Source: RGIG8775 sp045612185
GTDB lineage: Bacteria; Bacillota; Clostridia; Oscillospirales; CAG-272
Direction: 5' to 3'
NCBI GenBank assembly: GCA_045612185.1
Contig: JAZKYO010000096.1
Location: 1 to 62,718 of the forward strand
DNA: 62,718 nucleotides
The translations under genes and the position numbers were made by a program. Shown here piece after piece: positions 23,898 through 32,815 of the stretch (positions within the stretch are counted from its first letter, which is position 1; every line of letters starts with the position of its first letter). Under the pieces are notes generated by a model, which saw nothing but the letters and a program-made list of their open reading frames with translations, had not been told where the DNA came from and searched no databases.

Positions 23898-26693
23898 TCA
23901 GCCTTCTACAACAGCCTTACACTTAGAGCAGATAAAGCCTCCGTCCTCGGTCTCTTCACCCTCGGTGGAATAAGCCCAACATCTGTCGCACTTGTGTCCG
24001 TCAGCCTGCTCTACAAGGACAGCTATACCCGACTCGGTTTCGCAGAACGCGCCATCGTCGGCCTTTCCGTTTACAAGCTTAACGCCCGACACGATATAAA
24101 CCGTAGCAAGCTCGTCCTCAAACGCCTTAAGGGTATTGTAAACGTCAGCGTTCTCCGCATAAATCGTGAGCTTTGCGTCAAGCGACTTACCAATAAGCTT
24201 TTCGGCGCGGGCAATCTCAAGGGCCTTCATAACGTCGTCACGAAGCTCAAACTGATTATCCCACTTAGCCACGATGTCGTCAAAGGCATACGCCTCGTTG
24301 TATACGGGAAGATCGTTAAGGAATACGCTTTCCTTATTATCAGCCGCAGCGTGAGGCATAAACTGCCAGATTTCCTCGCCCGTGAAAGCGATGAGCGGAG
24401 CAACAATTCTCGTAAGTCCGCTAAGCACTTCGTACATAGCAGTCTGCGCCGAGCGGCGGGCAAAGCCGTCAGCCTTGGCGGTATAAACTCTATCCTTGGT
24501 AATATCAATATAGAGCTTGGAAAGCTGTACGGTGCAGAAATTATTGATTTCGTGATAAACGATGTGGAACTCGAAATCGTCGTAAGCCTTGCGGCATACC
24601 TTTACAAGCTCGTTGAACTTAGCGAGAATCCACTTATCTATCTCGTACATTTCCTCAACCTTAACCGCATCGGTATCGGGGTTAAAGTCACTAAGGTTAG
24701 CCATGATAATTCTGGCGGTGTTTCTTATCTTTCTGTAAGCCTCGGAAAGTTGCTTGAAGATATTATCCGAAGCGCGCACGTCAACTCTGTAATCGCTAGA
24801 CGCAACCCAAAGTCTTACAAGGTCAGCTCCATACTTGGCTATCATATCCGAGGGATATACCGAGTTACCGAGCGACTTGTGCATTGCCTTTCCCTCACCG
24901 TCAACTACCCAACCGTGGGTAAGAACGGTTTTATAGGGAGCGCCCTTGCCCTTAGCGCCAACGGCGGTAAGAAGCGAGGACTGGAACCAACCTCTGTATT
25001 GGTCAGCGCCCTCAAGGTAGAGGTCAGCGGGCCAGGTCTTGTCCTCGTCCTTAAGTGTAACGAAGTGGCTGGAGCCTGAGTCAAACCAACCGTCAAGCGT
25101 ATTCGACTCTTTTTCAAACGCCGCGCCGCCGCAATGGGGGCACTTGAAGCCTGCGGGGAGAAGCTCGGAAGCTTCGAGATCATACCAGCAGTTAGAGCCT
25201 TTTTCTCCAAAGAGTTTAGCAATATTTTCTATAGTTTCGTCGTTGCAAATAGGCTTTCCGCAGTCTTTACAGTAAACAACAGGAATAGGAAGACCCCAAT
25301 GACGCTGACGGGAAATACACCAATCCGCACGGTCACGCACCATCTGCTTGATACGGTCTCCGCCCCATTCGGGAAGCCATTGAACGCTCTCACAAGCCTT
25401 AACCGCGTCGTCCTTGAACGCGTCAACCGAGCAGAACCACTGAGGCGTTGCGCGGAAGATGATGGGAGACTTACATCTCCAACAGTGAGGATACTCATGC
25501 TCAATATCCTCGCTTGCGAAGAGCGCACCGCTCTCCTTCATATCCGCGAGAATAGCCTCGTTAGACTCTGCGTAGTACATTCCCGCAAACTTGCCCGCAT
25601 CCTTGGTCTGATAACCTCTGTCATCAACCGGAACGATTATATCAATATTATATCTGCGGCAGGTAACGTAGTCGTCCGCACCGAAGCCGGGAGCTGTATG
25701 AACACAGCCTGTACCGCTATCCATAGTAACGTAGTCGGCATTTACAACAATGCTTTCGCGGTCAATAAAGGGGTGAGCCGCCTTCATAAACTCAAAGTCA
25801 GCGCCGGGTCTGGTCATAAGAACCTCATAGTTCTCAATTCCGCCCTCAGCCATTGTCTTGGGAAGAAGCGCCTCTGCCACGATATAGCACTCGCCGTTGT
25901 CAGCCTTAGCCACCACGTAGTTTTCAACAGGGTTAAGGGCGATAGCAAGGTTACCGGGAAGTGTCCAAGTAGTTGTTGTCCAGATAATAAAATAGGTCTT
26001 ATCAAGATCGCAAACAGAAGAAAGCAATCCCTTATCGTCCTTCACTCTGAACTTAACGTAGATAGAGGTACACTTATCTGTCTTATACTCGATTTCAGCC
26101 TCAGCAAGAGCCGTCTCGTCCTTGGGACACCAATAAACAGGCTTAAGTCCCTTATAGATATAGCCCTTCTTATACATTTCACCGAAAACCTTTACCTCGG
26201 TAGCCTCAAACTCGGGAGCCATGGTGATATAGGGATGCTCCCAATCGGCAACGAGACCCAGTCTCTTGAACTGATCGGCCTGCTTGTCTATAAAGCCCTG
26301 AGCGAAGGCTTCACAAGCAGAGCGGAACTCGGAAATAGACATCTTTTTACGGTCAAGCTTATTCTTTTTGATAATAGCCGACTCGATGGGCATTCCGTGG
26401 TTATCCCAACCGGGAATATAAGAAATCTTATATCCCGCCATAGCCTTATATTTGTTAATAAAATCCTTAAGAATCTTATTGAGGGCGTGTCCCATATGGA
26501 TATCACCGTTTGAGAAGGGAGGGCCGTCGTGAATTACGTACAGCGGCTTGTCCTCTCTGTTAGCAACCATCTTATTGTACAGGTCTATCGAATCCCAATA
26601 CTTCATCATCTCAGGCTCACGCTGAGGAAGGTTTGCTCTCATCGCAAACTCTGTACGGGGTAGATTCAATGTGCTTGTATAATCCTTTGCCAT
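23898..26693 (-). CDS. ileS: isoleucyl-tRNA synthetase
   Basis: 931 residues from the ATG at 26693 (GGAG ten bases upstream). Class I signatures: HMGH at 66-69 and, in place of KMSKS, KAMHKSLGNS near 600, a variant common in Clostridia. The CP1 editing domain includes GWDNHGMPIE upstream and TAPGFGADDYV. A C-terminal zinc site has CDRCW and CSKC. No T-box fits in the 50 bases before the start, so it is read from the ylm operon, unlike thrS. Confidence 0.97.
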   Translation of the reverse strand: MAKDYTSTLNLPRTEFAMRANLPQREPEMMKYWDSIDLYNKMVANREDKPLYVIHDGPPFSNGDIHMGHALNKILKDFINKYKAMAGYKISYIPGWDNHGMPIESAIIKKNKLDRKKMSISEFRSACEAFAQGFIDKQADQFKRLGLVADWEHPYITMAPEFEATEVKVFGEMYKKGYIYKGLKPVYWCPKDETALAEAEIEYKTDKCTSIYVKFRVKDDKGLLSSVCDLDKTYFIIWTTTTWTLPGNLAIALNPVENYVVAKADNGECYIVAEALLPKTMAEGGIENYEVLMTRPGADFEFMKAAHPFIDRESIVVNADYVTMDSGTGCVHTAPGFGADDYVTCRRYNIDIIVPVDDRGYQTKDAGKFAGMYYAESNEAILADMKESGALFASEDIEHEYPHCWRCKSPIIFRATPQWFCSVDAFKDDAVKACESVQWLPEWGGDRIKQMVRDRADWCISRQRHWGLPIPVVYCKDCGKPICNDETIENIAKLFGEKGSNCWYDLEASELLPAGFKCPHCGGAAFEKESNTLDGWFDSGSSHFVTLKDEDKTWPADLYLEGADQYRGWFQSSLLTAVGAKGKGAPYKTVLTHGWVVDGEGKAMHKSLGNSVYPSDMIAKYGADLVRLWVASSDYRVDVRASDNIFKQLSEAYRKIRNTARIIMANLSDFNPDTDAVKVEEMYEIDKWILAKFNELVKVCRKAYDDFEFHIVYHEINNFCTVQLSKLYIDITKDRVYTAKADGFARRSAQTAMYEVLSGLTRIVAPLIAFTGEEIWQFMPHAAADNKESVFLNDLPVYNEAYAFDDIVAKWDNQFELRDDVMKALEIARAEKLIGKSLDAKLTIYAENADVYNTLKAFEDELATVYIVSGVKLVNGKADDGAFCETESGIAVLVEQADGHKCDRCWAYSTEGEETEDGGFICSKCKAVVEG

Positions 26694-26743
26694 TGTTATA
26701 CTGTCTCCTTTATACTCTGCGCTCAGGCGCAAATTTTCATTGT

Positions 26744-27553
26744 TTATATATATTTATTCGCCACAAGGCGAAGTCTTCCTTTTTTAGTTTGCTCTGACAG
26801 TCCAAGAACAACGTATTTTCCATGTCCTCTCACGCTGATTATACTGCCTTCACAAACAGTTTTGTCGGCTTTTTCCTCTGTAAAATAATCAAGCTCTGCG
26901 TCGCCTATCCTTATAGCGCCCTGCGCCTTTTCGCGCGAAAGCCCGGTAAGTGCGGACACCACGCAATCAAATCTTGCGGAAGCCACGGTATCCGTAACAG
27001 CTTGAAACTTCCGAGGATTGGAAAAATCTATCGGGGGATCGAACTTTACCGTCTTAACCGTATCATTGCCCACTTTTTTAAGCTCATTTACAAAGAAATC
27101 CGACATTTTCGGGTCACAAAACACCACCGCGTTAAAGTCATCCATCACGGCTATATCACCAACCACGCTTCGTTCAACTCCAAGACCAAGCAAAGAGCCC
27201 ATATAGTCGCGGTGCGTAAGCTTTTTGTAGCCGCTACCGAGAATTTTAACCGCGCAGACGGCATCGCTAACGATTTCGCCGTAATTTTCAAAAATATTTT
27301 CTATCCCGTATCCGTCCTCGTTCGCCATATAGTCGGGAAGCAAGAACAGTCTGTTGCGCTCACTTTCCCCATATCCGCCGAAGAAAAAGCTAACCGCGTC
27401 AAACTTTCGCTGCGCGAGAATCCTTGACGCAATTATCTGTTCCTTTGGTGTCAAAAAGGCGCTGAAGCCGACTTCGTAACGCTCGGCTCTTTCGGCAAGG
27501 TCAATTATCCTCGCCTCAAAGAGGGCGTCTCCGTTTTCTCCGAATTTCATCAT
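26744..27553 (-). CDS. ylmH: YlmH family S4-domain RNA-binding protein
   Basis: 269 residues. The C-terminal S4 RNA-binding domain (about 185-255) includes RFDCVVSALTGLSREKAQGAI. The N-terminal part has the YlmH motif FFGGYGESER. In Bacillus it sits in the division cluster and has been tied to septum placement and ribosome rescue. The start overlaps the yggT stop as ATGA. Directly downstream one expects divIVA, but ileS follows instead. Confidence 0.92.
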   Translation of the reverse strand: MMKFGENGDALFEARIIDLAERAERYEVGFSAFLTPKEQIIASRILAQRKFDAVSFFFGGYGESERNRLFLLPDYMANEDGYGIENIFENYGEIVSDAVCAVKILGSGYKKLTHRDYMGSLLGLGVERSVVGDIAVMDDFNAVVFCDPKMSDFFVNELKKVGNDTVKTVKFDPPIDFSNPRKFQAVTDTVASARFDCVVSALTGLSREKAQGAIRIGDAELDYFTEEKADKTVCEGSIISVRGHGKYVVLGLSEQTKKGRLRLVANKYI

Positions 27554-27837
27554 ATCATCGTAATATCAATGTTTCCAAGCGTAGTCTGCGCCACGAGGAT
27601 AAGGAGGTACGAAACCAAGAACGACACATCTATGGGTGTGTTCACAAAAAGGTTAAACCTCTCAAAAAAAGCCCTTACCGGCGCAACCACCGGCTCCGTC
27701 AGAAGATATACTATATCAAGCCACGCTCCGTCAAGATCGGGAAGCCATGAAGTAACCGCGCGTATAAGCATAGCAATGTCAATTACCGCCAACAGCGCGC
27801 CGAAGAACTTTATGATAAATCCTATGATCTGCTCCAT
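27550..27837 (-). CDS. YggT family membrane protein (YlmG)
   Basis: 95 residues with two membrane helices (about 5-27 and 70-92) around the family loop RAVTSWLPDLDGAWLDIVYLLTEPVVAPVRAF. Small integral membrane protein of the division cluster, of uncertain function. GGAG precedes the ATG. Overlaps ylmH by four bases. A hairpin (CGACAGCTACC arms, about 27867-27891) lies between sepF and this gene and may attenuate transcription. Confidence 0.92.
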   Translation of the reverse strand: MEQIIGFIIKFFGALLAVIDIAMLIRAVTSWLPDLDGAWLDIVYLLTEPVVAPVRAFFERFNLFVNTPIDVSFLVSYLLILVAQTTLGNIDITMI

Positions 27838-27902
27838 GATATCTCCTTAACGCACAAAACACTCGACAGCTACCGAGGTAGCTGTCGGTGAAGTCCGCAA
27901 AA

Positions 27903-28316
27903 TTACTCCGCGCCGTTTTCGCTGTCGATACCGACGTTGTTGGGAGTAGCAACAAACGTGGTCTTGGAAACCTGCTTGATGTTTCCGTGAATAACGTGAA
28001 GAACTCCCTGAAGGTAATCCATAAATCTGATTACGTCAGACGGCTCAATCTCCTCAATATTGAGAACTACCGAGCTGCCGCCGATAAGGAAGTCGGCAAT
28101 TCTTTCAGCCTCGCCAAGACTCTTGGGAGTAATAATCTTAAGCGATACAGCCGACTCGTTTATTCCGCCAAAGGTTGTCTCCTCTTCGGGCTCTTCTTCC
28201 TCAACCTCAGGAACTATGTCGGGCTCGTTATCCCAGATTCCCGTCTCCACTTCGCCGATATCTATGATATCGTCAGCTTCGTTGTCCTTCTTTTTAAATC
28301 CGTCAAAAAGTCCCAT
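27903..28316 (-). CDS. sepF: cell-division protein SepF
   Basis: 137 residues. An N-terminal amphipathic membrane-targeting start MGLFDGFKKK, an acidic linker (28-47) and a C-terminal SepF domain (about 55-130) with ITPKSLGEAERIADFL, VVLNIEEIE and RFMDYLQGVLHVIHG. It tethers FtsZ rings to the membrane. GGAGG precedes the ATG. Lies in ylmE-sepF-yggT-ylmH order. Confidence 0.95.
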   Translation of the reverse strand: MGLFDGFKKKDNEADDIIDIGEVETGIWDNEPDIVPEVEEEEPEEETTFGGINESAVSLKIITPKSLGEAERIADFLIGGSSVVLNIEEIEPSDVIRFMDYLQGVLHVIHGNIKQVSKTTFVATPNNVGIDSENGAE

Positions 28317-28348
28317 TGTAAACCTCCGTAATTTTATATTTTCATAAA

Positions 28349-28747
28349 TTATTTTTCTAATTCAGCGACAACCTCAGAGTTGCCGTAAACCACGATATTG
28401 CCAAGTCTTACGCACCTGCCGTTATCAACGCTTTTAACAAATACTGCGCGGTTTTCCGCAAAAGCAACCGCATCCTTCTCAAGCGAGAACTCATAAATGT
28501 ACGTCCAAACAAGCGTCGGCGGAGCGGTATCCTCTTTTATAACGTGTACTACTTGAAGAAGTTCTCCTTCAAGCGCAAGCTTTCCGTTGATTTCGGTAAT
28601 TTGCGTTTCGTCATAACTGTTGACGTAATAGGTCTCCGTGTCAAAGCAGGCAACTACGTCGTCTACCGACAGCTTTTCGGCACCTTCGCACGAAACGAGC
28701 GCCAGCACCACCGCCAAAGCCGCGAAAAGAATATACAAACGCCTCAT
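28349..28747 (-). CDS. small predicted lipoprotein of unknown function
   Basis: 132 residues. Signal peptide ending in lipobox LVSC with the lipid cysteine at residue 20, then a roughly 110-residue soluble domain with no motif I recognise. It is inserted between ylmE and sepF, where Bacillus has no gene, with its own AGG ribosome site. It is probably a surface-exposed component co-expressed with division genes. Function unknown. Confidence 0.8.
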   Translation of the reverse strand: MRRLYILFAALAVVLALVSCEGAEKLSVDDVVACFDTETYYVNSYDETQITEINGKLALEGELLQVVHVIKEDTAPPTLVWTYIYEFSLEKDAVAFAENRAVFVKSVDNGRCVRLGNIVVYGNSEVVAELEK

Positions 28748-28762
28748 AACAACCTCGTTGTT

Positions 28763-29455
28763 TTATTTCACAAAAAGTCTGCTTCCTATTCGCACCATGG
28801 TAGAGCCGCAAGCAACCGCCTGCTCAAAGCTACCACTCATTCCCATAGAAAGGATTGGCTTTTCGCTTTTACCAAGCTTATTATGCCATATGTCAAGCGC
28901 AAGCTCGCGAATTTCACCAAAATATTTAAGATATTCGCTTTTATCTTCGCACTTGGGCGCCATTGTCATAAATCCGCAAAGTTTGATATTTTCGTATTTT
29001 TCAAGCGACTCGCAAAGTGCCGCCGCCTCCTCGGGCATTACACCGTCCTTGTTTTCCTCTCGACCGCTGTTTATCTCCACCAGCACATTCATTATCAAGC
29101 CGTGCTTTTTAGCCTGCGAATCAATCTCTTTAGCAAGCTTTTCGGAGTCAAGCGAGTGAATCATACAAACCTTATCGATAATATACTTCACCTTATTGGT
29201 CTGCAAATGACCTATAAAGTGAACGTTAAGCCCGTCTTTGTCAAGCGCATCGTAGCGTGAAAGAAGCTGCTGAACTCTGTTTTCGCCCACGTTGACAACA
29301 CCGAGGTTGTTGTGGATATAATTAATCTCATCCACCTCCGCGCTTTTGATTGCGGCAAGCATAACGACGTCGTTTTCGCGCTCTGCCATGGCGCAAGCCG
29401 ACTCGATAGCGGCGCGGACCTCGCCTATATTTTTATCAAGATATGAGTAATCCAT
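28763..29455 (-). CDS. YggS/PLPBP-family pyridoxal phosphate homeostasis protein (YlmE)
   Basis: 230 residues from the ATG at 29455 (GAGGTGG upstream). PLP-binding lysine is in VMLAAIKSAE, GENRVQ follows, then HFIGHLQTNK, and the phosphate-binding SMGMSGSFEQAV and VRIGSRLF near the end. It buffers PLP and affects amino-acid metabolism. First gene of the ylm run here; pgeF (ylmD), its usual neighbour, is elsewhere. Confidence 0.95.
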   Translation of the reverse strand: MDYSYLDKNIGEVRAAIESACAMAERENDVVMLAAIKSAEVDEINYIHNNLGVVNVGENRVQQLLSRYDALDKDGLNVHFIGHLQTNKVKYIIDKVCMIHSLDSEKLAKEIDSQAKKHGLIMNVLVEINSGREENKDGVMPEEAAALCESLEKYENIKLCGFMTMAPKCEDKSEYLKYFGEIRELALDIWHNKLGKSEKPILSMGMSGSFEQAVACGSTMVRIGSRLFVK

Positions 29456-29516
29456 TTCCACCTCTGAACGCAAAAAAGCACAATTACATACTTAATCAAG
29501 TTATTATATCATACTT

Positions 29517-30470
29517 TTATTGAAAAAGAAAGACCTTTTTTGCAAATTTTACACTTTTTTCAAATGTTTTTTCGTCAAAAGGAGGTTCTATCTCAACTTT
29601 TTGAACGTAATCCTTGGCAAAAAACCAGGTACACTGCCGTTTTGCGTAGCGTCTGGTTGCCATTTTGAGGTTTTCCACCGCATCTTCAAGGCTCATTTCG
29701 CCTCTGAGATATCCCAGCAGTTCCTTATATCCTATTGCCCCCGAAGCTGTTTTCGAACGTTCGAAAATACCTTCGCTCTCAAGAGCGCGCACCTCGTCAA
29801 GCAAACCCTCGTCAAGCATCATATCCACGCGCTTGTTTATGCGCTCGTAAAGCACAGAGCGGTCGTGATAAAAAAGCCCTACGGCAAGCGGCTCGTATTT
29901 GCCGTCAAGCCTGTTATTTTCTTTATCCAGCTCACTTTTTTTCCGTCCGCTCGTGTGATATATCTCAAGTGCGCGGATAACGCGCTTGGTGTTGTTGGCG
30001 TGTATCGTCTCGGCGCTTTCGGGGTCTACCTCGGCAAGCATAGAATGGAGCTTCTCAGCCCCCTCTCGCTCAAGCAAAGCGCACAACTCCGCGCGGTATT
30101 CCTCGTCGCTGTCGGCTATTTCGGGCAAACCGCCCCTGAGAAGCGCATCAAGATATAGCCCCGTTCCTCCGCAAACAATGGGGATTTTTCCGCGTGAAAT
30201 CACTTCGTTTACAGCCGCCTCGGCAAGCCTCGCGTAATCGGCGCAGGAAAAGCTTTCCCACGGCTCAACTATGTCTATCATATGGTGTTTTACACGGCAC
30301 ATTTCTTCCTCGGTGGGCTTTGCCGTGCCTATATTCATTCGTTTATATATCTGCATAGAGTCGCAGGAAATTATCTCGCCCCCGCACTCCTCGGCTATGG
30401 CGAGCGCAAGCGCCGACTTTCCGCTTGCGGTAGGGCCGACGATTATCGGCAATTTTATTCTGTTTTGCAA
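29517..30470 (-). CDS. miaA: tRNA dimethylallyltransferase
   Basis: 317 residues. P-loop GPTASGKS at 12-19, then the DSMQIYKRMNIGTAKP motif and VCGGTGLYLDALL. It adds dimethylallyl to A37 of tRNAs reading UNN codons. The start is TTG, seven bases after GGAGG. It follows the RsmF-like gene by 13 bases, in the same operon. Confidence 0.96.
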   Translation of the reverse strand: MQNRIKLPIIVGPTASGKSALALAIAEECGGEIISCDSMQIYKRMNIGTAKPTEEEMCRVKHHMIDIVEPWESFSCADYARLAEAAVNEVISRGKIPIVCGGTGLYLDALLRGGLPEIADSDEEYRAELCALLEREGAEKLHSMLAEVDPESAETIHANNTKRVIRALEIYHTSGRKKSELDKENNRLDGKYEPLAVGLFYHDRSVLYERINKRVDMMLDEGLLDEVRALESEGIFERSKTASGAIGYKELLGYLRGEMSLEDAVENLKMATRRYAKRQCTWFFAKDYVQKVEIEPPFDEKTFEKSVKFAKKVFLFQ

Positions 30471-30483
30471 GCTCTCGCCTCCG

Positions 30484-31896
30484 TTATCTGTACAAATTGA
30501 GCTGTCTCAAGCCCTTGGGATAATAATTTTTCAGTTTTCCTCCCACAGCCTTTCCTCCGCCGAGAGTAATTGCGCTTTCGCCCGCTTCAAGAAGCAAGGC
30601 GGTATATCCGCTAAGCTCCGCGGGAATATTTATTTCCTCTCCCGCAATATAGCGAAGGACCTCCTCGCAGTCGGGAGAAAGGGTATATTTTGACAAAAAT
30701 CTGTTTCCGTACGCGGTAAAAAAGTGGTGGTGAGGAATAATTCTTCCCTTTCGCGCCTCGCCAAGTGTCACGCCCGCAGAAACAAGCCCAAACGGCGGCA
30801 GAGGAATAGCGTTTTCACCAAGAAGCGCAATATTTCCGCCAACAGCCACAAAGCGTGCGTCAGCGTCTCCGACAGTCTCCTTAACAAACGCCGCCGCGGC
30901 GCTCAGGTCATTTTTGCTTGGAGCAGCGAAAGGCTCTTTGAATTTCGGCTCGTTGCGCTCGCAATCCCCGTCGCGCTTGAGCAGCGCCACGAACTGTCCT
31001 TCTCCACGGCAAACGTGGGGATAAAACCTGCGGCAAAACGCAAGCTCGGGGCGTTCTCCTCCTGTTACGTCTATGCCGTCAGCCGTGTGCTTTTCCACAC
31101 TCTCATCACAACGACAAAGCGAAAAATCGGGATTTTTATCAAGAATATCCGCCACTATTTCCTCATTCTCCTCGGTTGAATAAGTACAGGTGGAATACAG
31201 CAGATATCCTCCTCGCGCTACGTTTTTAACCGCGTTTTCTGTTATTTCTTTTTGGCGGGCAGCGCACATTTTCACGTTTTCGGGGCTCCACTCGCTTATG
31301 GCGTTGTCGTTTTTTCGGTACATTCCCTCGCCAGAGCAGGGGGCGTCAACCACAACCAAGTCGAAAAACTCGGGATACCACTCGGCTATATATTTGCTGT
31401 CGAGGTTGGTAACGGTGACGTTGTCAAGCCCCATTCGCTCAACGTTACCCGAAAGTATTCTGCTTCTCGCGCTCACGTACTCGTTTGAAAGCACCTGACC
31501 GCCGTTTTTGGCGCAAAGAGCGGCAAGCTGAGTTGTCTTTCCGCCGGGGGCGGCGCACAAATCGAGAATCTTCATTTCCTCACGTTCCCAAAGCACCTCG
31601 GGAAGCGCCGCAACCGCAGACATAGCCCCGGGGTCCTGCATATAGTAAGCCCCCGCGTGGTGATAGGGGTGTTTTCCCGCCTGCGCCTCGTCAGCCACGA
31701 TATAGCCACCGTTGACGTATGGAATTTTATCAAGCGTAAAAGGTGAAGCCGACTCAAACGCGCCAACCGACAGCTTGTTCGTATTAACCCGAAGCCCCTT
31801 TACGCTTTCCTCGTTGCAAAGCGCATCGCAAAAGGCGTTGTATTCATTTCCAAGCAAAGCCGCCATTCGTTCGGCAAAGGCTATCGGCAATTCCAT
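30484..31896 (-). CDS. RsmB/NOP-family rRNA m5C methyltransferase (RsmF-like)
   Basis: 470 residues. An N-terminal RsmB/NOP segment, SAM site DLCAAPGGKTTQLA, then DAPCSGEGMYR and YSTCTYSTEENE with the two conserved catalytic-region cysteines. The C-terminal extension (about 300-470) carries the RsmF PUA-like and Nol1_Nop2_Fmu_2 regions. It should methylate a 16S rRNA cytosine. First gene of the leftward run to miaA, with AAGGAG before the ATG. Confidence 0.93.
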   Translation of the reverse strand: MELPIAFAERMAALLGNEYNAFCDALCNEESVKGLRVNTNKLSVGAFESASPFTLDKIPYVNGGYIVADEAQAGKHPYHHAGAYYMQDPGAMSAVAALPEVLWEREEMKILDLCAAPGGKTTQLAALCAKNGGQVLSNEYVSARSRILSGNVERMGLDNVTVTNLDSKYIAEWYPEFFDLVVVDAPCSGEGMYRKNDNAISEWSPENVKMCAARQKEITENAVKNVARGGYLLYSTCTYSTEENEEIVADILDKNPDFSLCRCDESVEKHTADGIDVTGGERPELAFCRRFYPHVCRGEGQFVALLKRDGDCERNEPKFKEPFAAPSKNDLSAAAAFVKETVGDADARFVAVGGNIALLGENAIPLPPFGLVSAGVTLGEARKGRIIPHHHFFTAYGNRFLSKYTLSPDCEEVLRYIAGEEINIPAELSGYTALLLEAGESAITLGGGKAVGGKLKNYYPKGLRQLNLYR

Positions 31897-32023
31897 AATT
31901 CGCTCACTCCTTGTTTTTACTTCTTATAATTGTAGCACGATATTCGAGTTTTGTCAATAATAACAGAGCGATTGCGTTTTTTTGGTTTTGTTCTATTAAC
32001 TATAGTTTACCGCCTTGCTATGC

Positions 32024-32051
32024 AAAAAGGGCTGAGCCGTAGGCTCAGCCC
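32024..32051 (-). terminator. terminator of the PLMP-like gene
   Basis: Stem GGGCTGAGCC / GGCTCAGCCC, loop GTA, leftward T-run. Confidence 0.85.
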
Positions 32052-32080
32052 CGAAGGGTTACTGTTTATAAGGGCGCGGA

Positions 32081-32704
32081 TTATTTACGCAAAAAGACCT
32101 CGTTCCAAATCTTTACGAAATCGGGAAGCATACCAGGAGCGTGCGCCTGCGCGGCACCCGCGGTTGCCACGGTGGTGTCCTGCACGAATTTTAAAAACTC
32201 TTTTCTGCGTTTCATATCTTCTTCGCTGTCGGGCTGAGCGTTTTTCTGCTCCTGCCGTTGTTCCTTTTTCGCCCTTTGAATATCATCGTAAATTTTACGA
32301 TAGGTATTCAGCATTTGATTCAACGTTTCCTCGCGCTGCGCGAACACAGTACATATCTCGGAAACCTGATCATCACTAAGCTGTGCTTCACAATCTTCTC
32401 CGTGTGCGCTGTTCAACGCATCCGCAAGCCAATGCAATGACGTAGTCGCAGTCATTTCCGTCAACTGCTTTTGAAGCAAAACTATCTGGTCAAAAACCTC
32501 TTTTTCACCTAATTCGATATTTACGTTTGTATTCTCTGACATTTCTTTATCCTCCAAATATTCATTCGGCGGACACGCAAGGCATATTTTGTTTTCGTCT
32601 ACGAAGCGTGCCCTGCCGTTTTTTACAAGACCTTTCGCCCTTTTTGGGTAGGTCGCTCCATATTCATTTCCTTGCTCATCTACTACAATCACGTTTTTTG
32701 TCAT
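32081..32704 (-). CDS. unknown protein: N-terminal PLMP/RRXRR-like micro-domain plus coiled-coil tail
   Basis: 207 residues from the ATG at 32704, which has AGGGGGAG six bases upstream. Residues 1-48 form a small basic domain with VIVVDEQGNE, then YPKRAKGLVKNGRARFV and ICLACPP. Spacing of the G, the R-x(6-7)-G-R-A-R block and the following strand resembles the PLMP domain that begins IscB/IsrB proteins. No RuvC or HNH nuclease motif follows; residues 60-190 are helical and charged, probably coiled coil. The gene is monocistronic with its own terminator. The link to IscB is pattern-based inference; function unknown. Confidence 0.65.
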   Translation of the reverse strand: MTKNVIVVDEQGNEYGATYPKRAKGLVKNGRARFVDENKICLACPPNEYLEDKEMSENTNVNIELGEKEVFDQIVLLQKQLTEMTATTSLHWLADALNSAHGEDCEAQLSDDQVSEICTVFAQREETLNQMLNTYRKIYDDIQRAKKEQRQEQKNAQPDSEEDMKRRKEFLKFVQDTTVATAGAAQAHAPGMLPDFVKIWNEVFLRK

Positions 32705-32815
32705 GGGTGACTCCCCCTTGTGCAAATCAGCTTTTGTGAACTCCGTTTTTTCTTATGGGTGCCGTCCCCGCTTCACAAATTTATTCTATCATATAAAGAA
32801 AATTTTGTCAATACA

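Noticed and set aside
25134..26513. 459-codon rightward frame opposite ileS
   Set aside because: It is antisense to a complete ileS and has no family motif, so it is treated as a shadow frame.
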